NCBI GenBank assembly: GCA_041488095.1
Contig: JBGPOP010000028.1
Span: 1-60,679, forward strand
DNA: 60,679 nucleotides
Direction of reading: 5' to 3'
Source: DASYPQ01 sp041488095
Lineage (GTDB): Bacteria > Planctomycetota > UBA1135 > GCA-002686595
A model generated the notes under the pieces. That model saw nothing but the letters and a program-made list of their open reading frames with translations. It searched no databases and was not told the DNA's origin. Positions 32,867 through 40,614 of the stretch are shown here, piece by piece; position 1 is the stretch's first letter, and every line of letters begins with the position of its first letter. Both the position numbers and the translations under genes were made by a program.

Positions 32867-33670
32867 TTAGTGCGACTGAACCGCCTCCTCGACTTCGCGG
32901 GTAAATGCGGCGATCCTCGAGGAGCGAATGAACTCGACGCGGAACTCCCTGAGAAGGCGCTCGATCCACGTTTCCATGTCCGCTGCGTCCTCCTGGGCCA
33001 TGGAGACGACGACCAGTGTGGCCGGCATTCCCTGGACGGGAGGATACCGGTCGATCAGCTCGCCCTTCGGAGCCAAGCTGAGCGCCTCCCTCTTGAAACG
33101 CTCCTCGAGTGGGGAGAATGCGACTGGCTTGACCAGATTCAACCTGCCGTTTTGGAACGCGTAGGGGACGCGAATCTCGAGGTCAACCACGGGCAGCTGG
33201 TATCTCGGCTCGATCCAGACCCGGCTGCTGCCTTCGTGTCGCCGGAAGAGATCATCCAGCCGTTGAGCCTGCGGCAACCGCGGCCTTCGGCGGGCGCGTC
33301 CCCCGACTAGCTCCTCGAACAGGCGTTCCATGTCCTGATCGGGATCTTCCACGCGCATGGCCCTCGGACTCGTGAGGACCAGGTCGTGTGCTCGGGTGTG
33401 GATGAACTCTTCGAGGTCGGTCACCGTCCGGAAGCGGTCCCTCTCCACCTCCAGGCGTTCTTCAATCGCTCGCTTGGCTTCGTTGATCTGGGAGGGATCG
33501 AAGGTGCCACCGCGGAAGAACCGACGGATGCGATCGTTGCCGTCGGAGGTCCGCGCCCGGATAAACCCCCGGTCGGGGCAGAACAGCACGACCCCGACGT
33601 TCGCCGCCTCCGCGCGGGAGCGATCGGGGCAGTACTGGATCAGGCTGTACCAACCTCGCGCTGCGCTCAT
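32867..33670 (-). CDS. DUF3037 protein, partner of the HipA-like kinase
   Basis: Protein of 267 residues. The N-terminus YSLIQYCPDRSRAEAANVGV and VVLFCPDRGFIRAR are diagnostic of DUF3037. The function is unknown, but genes of this family are found next to HipA-like kinase genes. Here the ATG at 33670 overlaps the kinase stop codon (ATGA), so the two are translated together. A toxin-antitoxin-like or signalling role for the pair is inference. No gene is seen in the 230 bases after its stop. Confidence 0.85.
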   Translation of the reverse strand: MSAARGWYSLIQYCPDRSRAEAANVGVVLFCPDRGFIRARTSDGNDRIRRFFRGGTFDPSQINEAKRAIEERLEVERDRFRTVTDLEEFIHTRAHDLVLTSPRAMRVEDPDQDMERLFEELVGGRARRRPRLPQAQRLDDLFRRHEGSSRVWIEPRYQLPVVDLEIRVPYAFQNGRLNLVKPVAFSPLEERFKREALSLAPKGELIDRYPPVQGMPATLVVVSMAQEDAADMETWIERLLREFRVEFIRSSRIAAFTREVEEAVQSH

Positions 33671-34563
33671 CGCTGACCTCCTTCGTCCCAGGGCAGATCC
33701 TGCTGTCCCGGATGGTTTCGAAAAGTTCCGTATGGTAGCAAGAGATCCGGAAGAGTATCGACCAGCCACCGGGCACGCTCGCAGAGTAGCCCTACGAGCG
33801 CCTCACGAGCGTCCGGACCGACCTGCCAGGCTCCCGGTATCGCCTCGACGATCGGCCCGACGAGGGCGGAGGAGACGTCCCGCAGCCGCATCGTGGCAGA
33901 TCGCACGGCCTCCTCGGTCAGGAACGGGCGGAACTCCGGGAAGCAGCCGTAGATCCCACTGTCCTGGATGGACTCGATGTGCGCCACCCGGGGCGAGAGC
34001 TCGTGACCGGCGGTGAAGGCGTGGGTGAAGTCCATCGCGAGCAAGCGGCGGGGCCGGCGACGGTCGGTCCCTTCCCACTCGAGAAGGACGTTTCCGCGAT
34101 TGGGCCTACGCCAGCCAGCAGCCGGGTGCGGCGGCGGGTCCACCCGGGGGACCCTGGGGTAGCGGTCACAGTTCAGCAACCACGTGTCGAGGACGACGAG
34201 CGCGGCGATGTCGTCGGGGTTGTGAAGGCGCCCCAGCGCCCTTCGCTCGCCGCTCCACTCGATCGCGGTCACCCCTCGCGTGATGAATGCGGGTCCGGGC
34301 CGGATCTCCCCGCCCCCAGGCAGCTCGAAGACATCGGCATCCTCGAGGATCAGGACATGATGATCCAGCGTCGGCAGGCCGAACCATGCCGCCAGCCTCG
34401 TTCCAATCAGCTCGCAGGCGAGCGCGTGCTCGCCCTCAGGGTTGCCCATCGCCTTGAGATACGCCCGCCCGGCGTCAGTCTGGACAATCGCTGTGCGCAT
34501 GCTCGTGCCCAGCACCTTCTCCAGGCGGAGAAATCTCGTCGGGGGCCACGGGCGTAGCTGCAA
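33667..34563 (-). CDS. HipA-like kinase (DUF3037-associated)
   Basis: Protein of about 298 residues of the HipA-like kinase group. Key features: AIVQTDAGRAYLKAMGNP (nucleotide-binding strand with Lys), ACELIGTRLAAWFGLPT, then VLDTWLLNCDRYPRV (catalytic Asp), PNRGNVLLEW (Asn) and LAMDFTHAF (metal Asp). It lacks the long N-terminal lobe of classical HipA and is the short form paired with DUF3037. A serine/threonine-type phosphotransfer activity is expected but unproven. The start is uncertain: conserved sequence begins near LRPWPPTRFL, and TTG 34563 is the closest plausible codon. The ATGA overlap with the DUF3037 gene shows the order of the operon. Confidence 0.78.
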   Translation of the reverse strand: MQLRPWPPTRFLRLEKVLGTSMRTAIVQTDAGRAYLKAMGNPEGEHALACELIGTRLAAWFGLPTLDHHVLILEDADVFELPGGGEIRPGPAFITRGVTAIEWSGERRALGRLHNPDDIAALVVLDTWLLNCDRYPRVPRVDPPPHPAAGWRRPNRGNVLLEWEGTDRRRPRRLLAMDFTHAFTAGHELSPRVAHIESIQDSGIYGCFPEFRPFLTEEAVRSATMRLRDVSSALVGPIVEAIPGAWQVGPDAREALVGLLCERARWLVDTLPDLLLPYGTFRNHPGQQDLPWDEGGQR

Positions 34564-34853
34564 GGTTTGCCGCTCGGATACCAGACCGCAGTGCCTGCGT
34601 CCAGTTGGGACGATTGCGAAAGACGACGGGGCGCGGTGAGTTCCGTCCTGGAGGATCCCCCCGGTGGAAGCAGACCATGGGTGAGTATGATCCTCGGTCG
34701 ACGAGGAGGGTACGGTCGGTGCGCAATGTCGGAGCTGAACCTGGGTCGAACTGCACACGGACTAGACCCCCGCTCGCTTCCTGGGAGGGACTCTGGACCG
34801 GTCCCGGAGGATCCTCTGTCATAAGCCCCCATAGCCAGCGTCGATGCGGGGCT
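34564..34853. other. Intergenic region without recognised gene
   Basis: About 290 bases lie between the HipA-like gene and the mmsA remnant. The frame of the remnant stays open through it but loses all resemblance to aldehyde dehydrogenases. A promoter for the kinase operon should be here; none stands out. Confidence 0.35.
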
Positions 34854-35168
34854 TCCCTTCGTCATCTCCGGAGCCACGCCGTCGAAGATCGTCGGGCTGA
34901 GGATGAGCCCCTTCTCCGGCGTCTTCGCCTTGCGGCCGTCGAGCACGAGCTCCGCGCCCTCCTGCACGCCCTTCTCGATGTACCCGAGGACCTTCTGCCG
35001 GTGTCGCTTGGAGATCAGCGGCCTAATCTGCATCCCGTCCTTCGCGCCACCCAGCGACACGATCCCGATCAGCTCGCCATTCGCCGGGTTCCTGACCTCC
35101 TGCGTCTTGCGCGAGATCGCGGCGACCCACTTGCCGCCCATGCAGTGCTTCGAGAGTTCGGCGACCAT
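34854..35168 (-). pseudogene. mmsA: Methylmalonate-semialdehyde dehydrogenase remnant with internal deletion
   Basis: Two separated parts of MmsA are joined in frame. VAELSKHCMGGKW, SRKTQEVRNPANGELIG and IVSLG are the first 40 or so residues of the enzyme. Then, after a short junction, LISKRHRQKVLGYIEKGVQE, GAELVLDGRKAK and LSPTIFDGVAPEMTKG correspond to about residues 320-385. The NAD-binding fold and catalytic Cys region between them, and the C-terminus after them, are gone. Homology ends abruptly near 34854. Confidence 0.8.
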
Positions 35169-35247
35169 CTGGCAGCCCGATGTCCTTGCCCCGAATGGTT
35201 GATCCCCAGCTTCCAACGCGCTCTCTCCTTCTCGTGGGAGATCCGGA

Positions 35248-36315
35248 CTAGATGCGGCCGCCGCGGCGCAGAGCCTCCTCGACCTTCGTCCGGTCGGGCC
35301 TCTCGATCATGCCTACCTCCGTGACGATCGCGGTGACCAGCCGGGCGGGCGTGACGTCGAAGGCCGGGTTGTAGACACGCACGCCTCCCGGCGCGGTGCG
35401 GCGGAGGGGCCCGCCGGTGACCTCGTCCGGCGAGCGCTCCTCGATCGGGATCGCCGAGCCATCCGCGATCGCGGGGTCGAAGGTCGAGAGCGGGGCGACG
35501 ACGTAGAAGGGGACCTCGTGCGCGCGCGCCAGCACCGACAGGCCGTAGGTGCCGATCTTGTTGGCGACGTCCCCGTTCCGGGCGATGCGGTCGGCCCCGA
35601 CGAGCACCGCGTCGACCTTGCGCTCGGAAAGGACGCGCGCGGCCATGCTGTCGGTGATCAGGGTCACGTCGATCCCGGCCTGCGACAGCTCCCAGGCGGT
35701 CAGGCGCGACCCCTGCAGCAGCGGCCGGGTCTCGTCGACGATCACCGAAACCTTTTTTCCGTGCGCGTGCGCGCGATAGATCGGAGCGAGCGCCGTGCCG
35801 ATGCCGGCGGTGGCGAGGGCTCCCGCGTTGCAGTGCGTGAGCACCGTGCCGCCGTCCCTCAGCAGGGGCTCGCCGATCTCGCCGAGGCGCTCGCACACGG
35901 CGCGGTCCTCCTCGAAGATCGTCTGCGCCTCGGCGAGGAGTCCCTCGATCAGCGCGCGCCCGTCGCGTTCGGCGGCCGCGTCGCGCTCGGCGCGCGCCAG
36001 AATCCGCCGGGCAGCCCAGGCCAGGTTGACGGCGGTCGGACGTGCGCGCTCGAGGAGCGCCGCGGCAGCGCGCGCGGCGGCGAAAATCTCGGCCGGGGAC
36101 CTTCCGGCGAGGCGCTGGACGCCGAGCACGACGCCGAAGGCCGCGGCGACGCCGATCGCAGGAGCGCCGCGGACGGCCAGGCGCGCGATCGCGTCGCGCA
36201 TCTCCTCGACCGTCGAGATGTCGAGGTAGGTGAGGCGTTCGGGCAGAAGGGTCTGGTCGATCAGGCGCACCCGCCCGGGCAGGCCGCCTTCCCAGCGGAT
36301 GGTCTCGACGTGCAT
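35248..36315 (-). CDS. mtnA: S-methyl-5-thioribose-1-phosphate isomerase
   Basis: Protein of 355 residues, the normal length. It converts methylthioribose-1-phosphate to methylthioribulose-1-phosphate in methionine salvage. Motifs: RGAPAIGVAAAFGVVLG, NLAWAARRILA, THCNAGALATAGIGTALAP (catalytic Cys), DETRPLLQGSRLTAWEL and VGADRIARNGDVANKIGTYG (catalytic Asp). ATG 36315 is directly before the conserved IRWEGG start. It is the third gene of purC-purE-mtnA, 32 bases after purE. No other methionine-salvage gene is in the window. Confidence 0.95.
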   Translation of the reverse strand: MHVETIRWEGGLPGRVRLIDQTLLPERLTYLDISTVEEMRDAIARLAVRGAPAIGVAAAFGVVLGVQRLAGRSPAEIFAAARAAAALLERARPTAVNLAWAARRILARAERDAAAERDGRALIEGLLAEAQTIFEEDRAVCERLGEIGEPLLRDGGTVLTHCNAGALATAGIGTALAPIYRAHAHGKKVSVIVDETRPLLQGSRLTAWELSQAGIDVTLITDSMAARVLSERKVDAVLVGADRIARNGDVANKIGTYGLSVLARAHEVPFYVVAPLSTFDPAIADGSAIPIEERSPDEVTGGPLRRTAPGGVRVYNPAFDVTPARLVTAIVTEVGMIERPDRTKVEEALRRGGRI

Positions 36316-36347
36316 CGTCCCGCGCGGGAGGAGAGGGCTCCCGACCC

Positions 36348-36845
36348 CTACTTCTTCTTCTTCTCGCGCAGCGCTGCGTCCTTCTCGAGCACCTTCTCGC
36401 GCTGAGCGTCGCGCGACTTCTCGAGGCGGGCGGCGAGCGCAGGATCCGAGAGGGCCAGGATGCGCGCTGCGAAGAGCGCGGCGTTGACCCGTCCGCCCGC
36501 GCCGATGCCGACTGCCGCGACGGGCACGCCGCCGGGCATCTGCAGGGTCGAGAGGAGCGCGTCGAGGCCTCCGAGCGGCGGGTTGTCGAGGGGGATGCCG
36601 ATCACGGGCAGGTCGGTGTGCGCGGCGACGACGCCGGCGAGGTGCGCGGCGCCGCCGGCGGCGCACAGGAAGACGCGGACGCCCTGGGTGGGCGCGCCGC
36701 GGACGTACTCGACGAGCTCGGCGGGGGTGCGGTGGGCCGAGAGGACGCGCGCCTCGTGCTCGATGCCGAGCTCGGTGAGCTTCGCGAGACAGGGCTCCAG
36801 GCGCGGGAGGTCCGAGTCCGAGCCCATGATCACGGCGACCTTCAT
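36348..36845 (-). CDS. purE: N5-carboxyaminoimidazole ribonucleotide mutase
   Basis: Protein of 165 residues. It moves the carboxylate of N5-CAIR to C4 in purine synthesis. Motifs: VAVIMGSDSDLP at the N-terminus, RVLSAHRTP, CAAGGAAHLAGVVAAHT, PVIGIPLDN and the GVPVAAVGIG loop. The last 15 residues are a charged Lys-rich tail (KVLEKDAALREKKKK). ATG 36845 overlaps the purC stop (ATGA); GTG 36851 is a second possibility. A class I (mutase) PurE needs PurK, which is not in this window. Confidence 0.95.
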   Translation of the reverse strand: MKVAVIMGSDSDLPRLEPCLAKLTELGIEHEARVLSAHRTPAELVEYVRGAPTQGVRVFLCAAGGAAHLAGVVAAHTDLPVIGIPLDNPPLGGLDALLSTLQMPGGVPVAAVGIGAGGRVNAALFAARILALSDPALAARLEKSRDAQREKVLEKDAALREKKKK

Positions 36846-37765
36846 GCGCACGCTCCGGCCGGCACGGCGCCGGTGATCTTCTCGCAGATCTCGAGGTAGC
36901 GCTGGCCGAGCTTCGCGAGCACGCTCGGGTCGAGCTCAGGCGGCGGGTAGCTCTTGTCCCAGGGCAGGGTCTCGAGGTGGTCGCGCAGGATCTGCTTGTC
37001 GAAGCTGGGGGGGTTCGAACCCGGCTTCCAGGCCTCGGCCGGCCAGAAGCGGGAGCTGTCGGGCGTCAGGCACTCGTCGATCAGGACGAGCCTCCTTTCG
37101 AGGAGGCCGAACTCGAACTTCGTGTCGGCCAGGAGGATCCCGATCGACTCGAGCTCGCTCGTCCCGCGCCGGAACAGCTCGAGCGCGGCCTTCTCGGCGG
37201 GATCGTAGATGGCGGCGCCGACGCGCGCGCGCGCTTCCATGGGCGAGAGGGGGAGATCGTGGGTCGCTTCCTTGGTCGTCGGGGTGAGGATCGGCTTCGG
37301 CAGGCGTGAAGAGAGCTGGAGGCCGTCGGGGAGGGGGATGCCGCAGACGGTCTTGGTCTTCTGGTACTCCTTCCATCCCGAGCCGGCCAGGTAGCCGCGG
37401 ACCACCCACTCGACGCTCGTCGGAACGCACTTCTTCACGACCATGACGCGCCCACGCAGACGCTCGCGCCAAGTGCCGTCGAGGCGCGGCAGATCCTCGA
37501 CCGAGGTGCTGACGAGATGGTTGTCGATCACGTCGCGCGTGCGCTCGAACCACCAGGCCGAGATCGCGGTCAGCACGCAGCCCTTGTGCGGCACGCCCTC
37601 GCGCATGACCACGTCGAAGGCCGACACGCGGTCGGTGGTCACGAAGACCAGGTGGCGCGGGTCCAGCTCGTAGAGGTCGCGCACCTTGCCGGAGTGGACG
37701 AGCTTCCATCCCGGCACGCGCTCGTCGCGCCCGAGGAAGACGGGGGAGGCGGGGAGCGGAGCCAT
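36842..37765 (-). CDS. purC: Phosphoribosylaminoimidazole-succinocarboxamide synthase
   Basis: Protein of 307 residues, the longer PurC type. It joins CAIR and aspartate with ATP to form SAICAR. Evidence: LVHSGKVRDLYEL, LVFVTTDRVSAFDVVM, VVRGYLAGSGWKEYQKT, ILTPTTKEATHD, LADTKFEFGLL and DECLTPDSSRFWPAE. ATG 37765 precedes the conserved region by about 20 residues. It is first in the purC-purE-mtnA unit and divergent from aroA, whose start is 43-67 bases away; the shared promoter region must be very compact. Confidence 0.97.
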   Translation of the reverse strand: MAPLPASPVFLGRDERVPGWKLVHSGKVRDLYELDPRHLVFVTTDRVSAFDVVMREGVPHKGCVLTAISAWWFERTRDVIDNHLVSTSVEDLPRLDGTWRERLRGRVMVVKKCVPTSVEWVVRGYLAGSGWKEYQKTKTVCGIPLPDGLQLSSRLPKPILTPTTKEATHDLPLSPMEARARVGAAIYDPAEKAALELFRRGTSELESIGILLADTKFEFGLLERRLVLIDECLTPDSSRFWPAEAWKPGSNPPSFDKQILRDHLETLPWDKSYPPPELDPSVLAKLGQRYLEICEKITGAVPAGACA

Positions 37766-37831
37766 GTGGCGAGTATGGCAGGGGGGCGGCAGCGCTACAA
37801 TCCGCGGGTGAGACAGGGCGGCTCGCGCGCG

Positions 37832-39157
37832 ATGGGACTGCGCCCGGGCGGGGTGATCGCCGGAGTTCTGCGCGTCCCCGGCTCGAAGTCGCTCGCGCAG
37901 CGCGCGCTCGTGTGCGCAAGCCTCGCGGAGGGCGCGACGGAGATCGCGGGATTGCCGGACGGGGACGACGCCGGCGCCGCGCTGACCCTCGTCGAAGCGG
38001 CGGGAGCACGCGTGGAACGTCTCTCGCCGGGCGCGGTGCGCGTGACCGGGCGACCGCCAGGTCCGGATCGCGGCTGGTCGGCGAAGGCCCCCGTCTCGGC
38101 CGGGGAGTCGGGAACGCTCGCGCGCCTCGCAACCGCTGCGCTCGCGCTGTGCGGCGAGGGCGGACCTTGGCACGAGCTGCGCGGCGAGGGGACCCTGCTC
38201 CGCCGGCGAAGCCCGCCTTTGTTCGACGCGCTCGCCGGCGTCGGGGTCGGGATCGAGTGGCTGTCGGAGGCGGGCGGGTGGCCGGTGCGGCTGCGCGCGA
38301 TCCGCCGTCCGGATCAGGTCGATCTGCGGAACCCCGTGTCGAGCCAGGAGGTCAGCGCCCTGCTGGTCGCGCTCGCGGCGCATCCCGGAGAGACGGTTCT
38401 CTTCGTCCACGGGGAAATTCCGAGCCGTCCCTACGTCGACTTGACCCGGAACGTGTTGGAGCACTTCCGCATCACGGTCGGGCGGAAGAACGTCGCCTGG
38501 GGAGAGGCGTTCGCCGTCATCGGGCCCCTGCGACCGTGGCCGCATCCCCTCGTGATCGAGCCCGACGCTTCAGCGGCCGCCGTGGCCCTGGCCGCGGCGT
38601 GCCTCTCGGGTGGCGAGGTCGTCGTGCCGTGCCTCTTCGCGACCTCTCCGCAAGGAGACGTGCGGATCCTCGAGCACCTGGCGCGATTCGGGTGTCGGGC
38701 CTGGTCCGATCGCGAGGGCCTGCACGCGGCCGATCCGCCGACGCGGGGTGCGGACCTCGACCTCTCGGGCGAGCCCGATCTCGCTCCGGTGCTCGCCGCT
38801 GTCGCGGCGCGCGCCGCGATCGGCGCCGGAGGGTCGAGCCGTCTCACGGGCCTCGGCACGCTCGCCGGAAAGGAGAGCGACCGCATCGGGGTCCTCGCGC
38901 GCGGACTCTCGGCGGTCGGGCTTGAGGCGGTCGGCGGAGCGGATTGGCTGGAGATCCGGCCCGGGAGGACGGGCCGCGGCTCGGCGGAAGTCCGCCTCGA
39001 ACCCGCGCGTGACCACCGCATGGCCTTCGCGTTCGCGCTGCTCGGGCTGGCCGTCGAGGGCGTGTGGGTCGCGGATCCTGGCTGCGTCGCGAAGTCCTGG
39101 CCGGGCTTCTGGCGCGACCTCGAGGGCCTGGGCGCCCGCGTCGTGCGCCAAGACTGA
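37832..39157 (+). CDS. aroA: 3-phosphoshikimate 1-carboxyvinyltransferase (EPSP synthase)
   Basis: Protein of 441 residues (449 from GTG 37808). It transfers enolpyruvate from PEP to shikimate-3-phosphate. Motifs: VPGSKSLAQRALVCASL (substrate-binding Lys-Ser), SAGESGTLARLATAALA, NPVSSQEVSALLVAL, EPDASAAAVALAA, LAGKESDRIGVLA and DHRMAFAFALLGL. The sequence is a divergent AroA: the usual NAGTAxR reads SAGESGTLAR. Both starts are possible; ATG 37832 lies closest to the conserved domain. It is divergent from purC. Confidence 0.93.
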   Translation: MGLRPGGVIAGVLRVPGSKSLAQRALVCASLAEGATEIAGLPDGDDAGAALTLVEAAGARVERLSPGAVRVTGRPPGPDRGWSAKAPVSAGESGTLARLATAALALCGEGGPWHELRGEGTLLRRRSPPLFDALAGVGVGIEWLSEAGGWPVRLRAIRRPDQVDLRNPVSSQEVSALLVALAAHPGETVLFVHGEIPSRPYVDLTRNVLEHFRITVGRKNVAWGEAFAVIGPLRPWPHPLVIEPDASAAAVALAAACLSGGEVVVPCLFATSPQGDVRILEHLARFGCRAWSDREGLHAADPPTRGADLDLSGEPDLAPVLAAVAARAAIGAGGSSRLTGLGTLAGKESDRIGVLARGLSAVGLEAVGGADWLEIRPGRTGRGSAEVRLEPARDHRMAFAFALLGLAVEGVWVADPGCVAKSWPGFWRDLEGLGARVVRQD

Positions 39158-39283
39158 GGGGAGCGCGAGGATCCACGCTGGACCGCTTACGCGAAATCGT
39201 CCCTGGGCGTACGCTGAGCCGGTCCGCATCACGGTTCCCACGAGCTCGTCCGGCGAACCCAGAGAACAAGAAAGAGGATTCCG

Positions 39284-40507
39284 ATGCTCAGCCCCCCCCG
39301 CGCGTTGCCTGTGTTCGCCCTCGCCTCGCTCCTCGCCCTGGCGCTCTCCGCGCCGCGCGCGCTCGCGCAGTGCGGCCCCGACGGCCTCGACGGCGGACCC
39401 TGCTGTCAACCGGCCGGCGTGATGCTGCCGCAGTTCCCGCCGATGTCGCAGGGCGTCCGCTTCATCTGCTTCGACAACTGCCAGACGGTCACCAACGTGA
39501 GCTACTGCGTCAACCTCGGACAGCCGATTCCCTACCAGGCCGGGGGCGCGATCGTCTGCGGTGTCTACCGGATCCGCGTCACGGTCAAGTCGTGCGCGTC
39601 GAACACGACCCTCTGGAATGGGAGCGTGCTCGCCCACTACTCCCGCAACTGGCAGGAGTCGTCGGTGCCCGGCGCGATCAACCTCAACGTCTGGCGGTTC
39701 GTCGTGAACGGGGATTTCCTCCCGACCGCGGCGGTTCCCAACAACCCCTTCTTCAAGCCGGCCTGCTTGAGCACCTACACCCGGGTCTACTTCACCGGGT
39801 ACTTCGACTACGCGTTCGACTGCTTCACCGGCCAATGGCAAGTCGCGTGGGCGGTCGATCACGAATGCGACGGGATCCACCATGCCCCGGGCACCTCGCG
39901 GCCTGCCCCTGCGGCCGGCCTCCACCCGACCACATCGTTCACGTTCGTGGGCCCCGACGCGGGGTTCGTGGTGGCTCCCGCCAGCATGGCCCGCAGCAAC
40001 GGACCCATCGTCCAGCAAGCCCTGCGCTGGAACAATTGGGCCAACCTGCCCGCGATCTGCAACTTCGAGGAGCCCGCGCAGGGAAACTTCCAGGCGCTCA
40101 ACGACTTCTGCATGTGCGGGACGGCCGCCGGCGCGCACGAGTACATCGCGACGAACGTGACCGCCGTGGGCGGCTGCGGCAGCTCGGTCAACCCGAGCAC
40201 CCTCGGGATCTTCATGCAGAAGCGGATCGGCAGATGGACCAACCCGGGCGTGTTCCCGGGAACCGAGACCCTCCTGATCGACTTCGGCTACCTGAACAAC
40301 ATGAACGGCTGCACCGGTGCATCGACGCAGGAGTGGTTCGAGGGAGCCGAGACGCTGCGCGGCTACCCGGCCTTCGACTTCGCGGGGGTCGCCCTCGGGC
40401 TCCAGTTCGAGGATCTCGGCAGCGCGAACAAGAGCGCCACCCTCCCGGCGGTTCACATCGGCGCGCCGCACGTGACCTACTACCTGTTGAACTTCAACCT
40501 GCCGTAG
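39284..40507 (+). CDS. Secreted Cys-rich protein of unknown function
   Basis: Protein of 407 residues with a signal peptide (LASLLALALSAPRALAQ). The mature N-terminus is Cys-rich (CGPDGLDGGPCCQPAG, FICFDNCQTVTNVSYCVN). Further Cys pairs throughout suggest a disulfide-stabilised extracellular fold. Segments such as FTGYFDYAFDCFTGQWQVAW, VDHECDGIHHAPGTSRP and FEDLGSANKSATLP show no family I know; it does not carry the YYRDP ending of the other secreted proteins here. AGAGGA eight bases before ATG 39284 supports the start. A large hairpin follows the stop. Confidence 0.82.
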   Translation: MLSPPRALPVFALASLLALALSAPRALAQCGPDGLDGGPCCQPAGVMLPQFPPMSQGVRFICFDNCQTVTNVSYCVNLGQPIPYQAGGAIVCGVYRIRVTVKSCASNTTLWNGSVLAHYSRNWQESSVPGAINLNVWRFVVNGDFLPTAAVPNNPFFKPACLSTYTRVYFTGYFDYAFDCFTGQWQVAWAVDHECDGIHHAPGTSRPAPAAGLHPTTSFTFVGPDAGFVVAPASMARSNGPIVQQALRWNNWANLPAICNFEEPAQGNFQALNDFCMCGTAAGAHEYIATNVTAVGGCGSSVNPSTLGIFMQKRIGRWTNPGVFPGTETLLIDFGYLNNMNGCTGASTQEWFEGAETLRGYPAFDFAGVALGLQFEDLGSANKSATLPAVHIGAPHVTYYLLNFNLP

Positions 40508-40524
40508 ATCGCCTCGAGCTTCAC

Positions 40525-40555
40525 GGGGGCGAGCCCGCCTCGAAGGCTCGCCCCC
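40525..40555 (+). terminator. Terminator-like hairpin without U-tract
   Basis: GGGGGCGAGCC (40525-40535) and GGCTCGCCCCC (40545-40555) make a perfect 11-bp stem 18 bases after the stop of the Cys-rich protein gene. The following bases (TCACCCG) contain no T-run, so efficiency is uncertain. Confidence 0.6.
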
Positions 40556-40614
40556 TCACCCGACCGAGTCCAGGCAGGAATTGCTGGAAAGCTCCAGCCA
40601 GTTCAGGATGAGGG

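Noticed and set aside
37005..37030. tRNA-like GGTTCGAACCC element
   Set aside because: It resembles a T-loop but lies inside the conserved coding sequence of purC, and no acceptor or anticodon stems can be formed around it.
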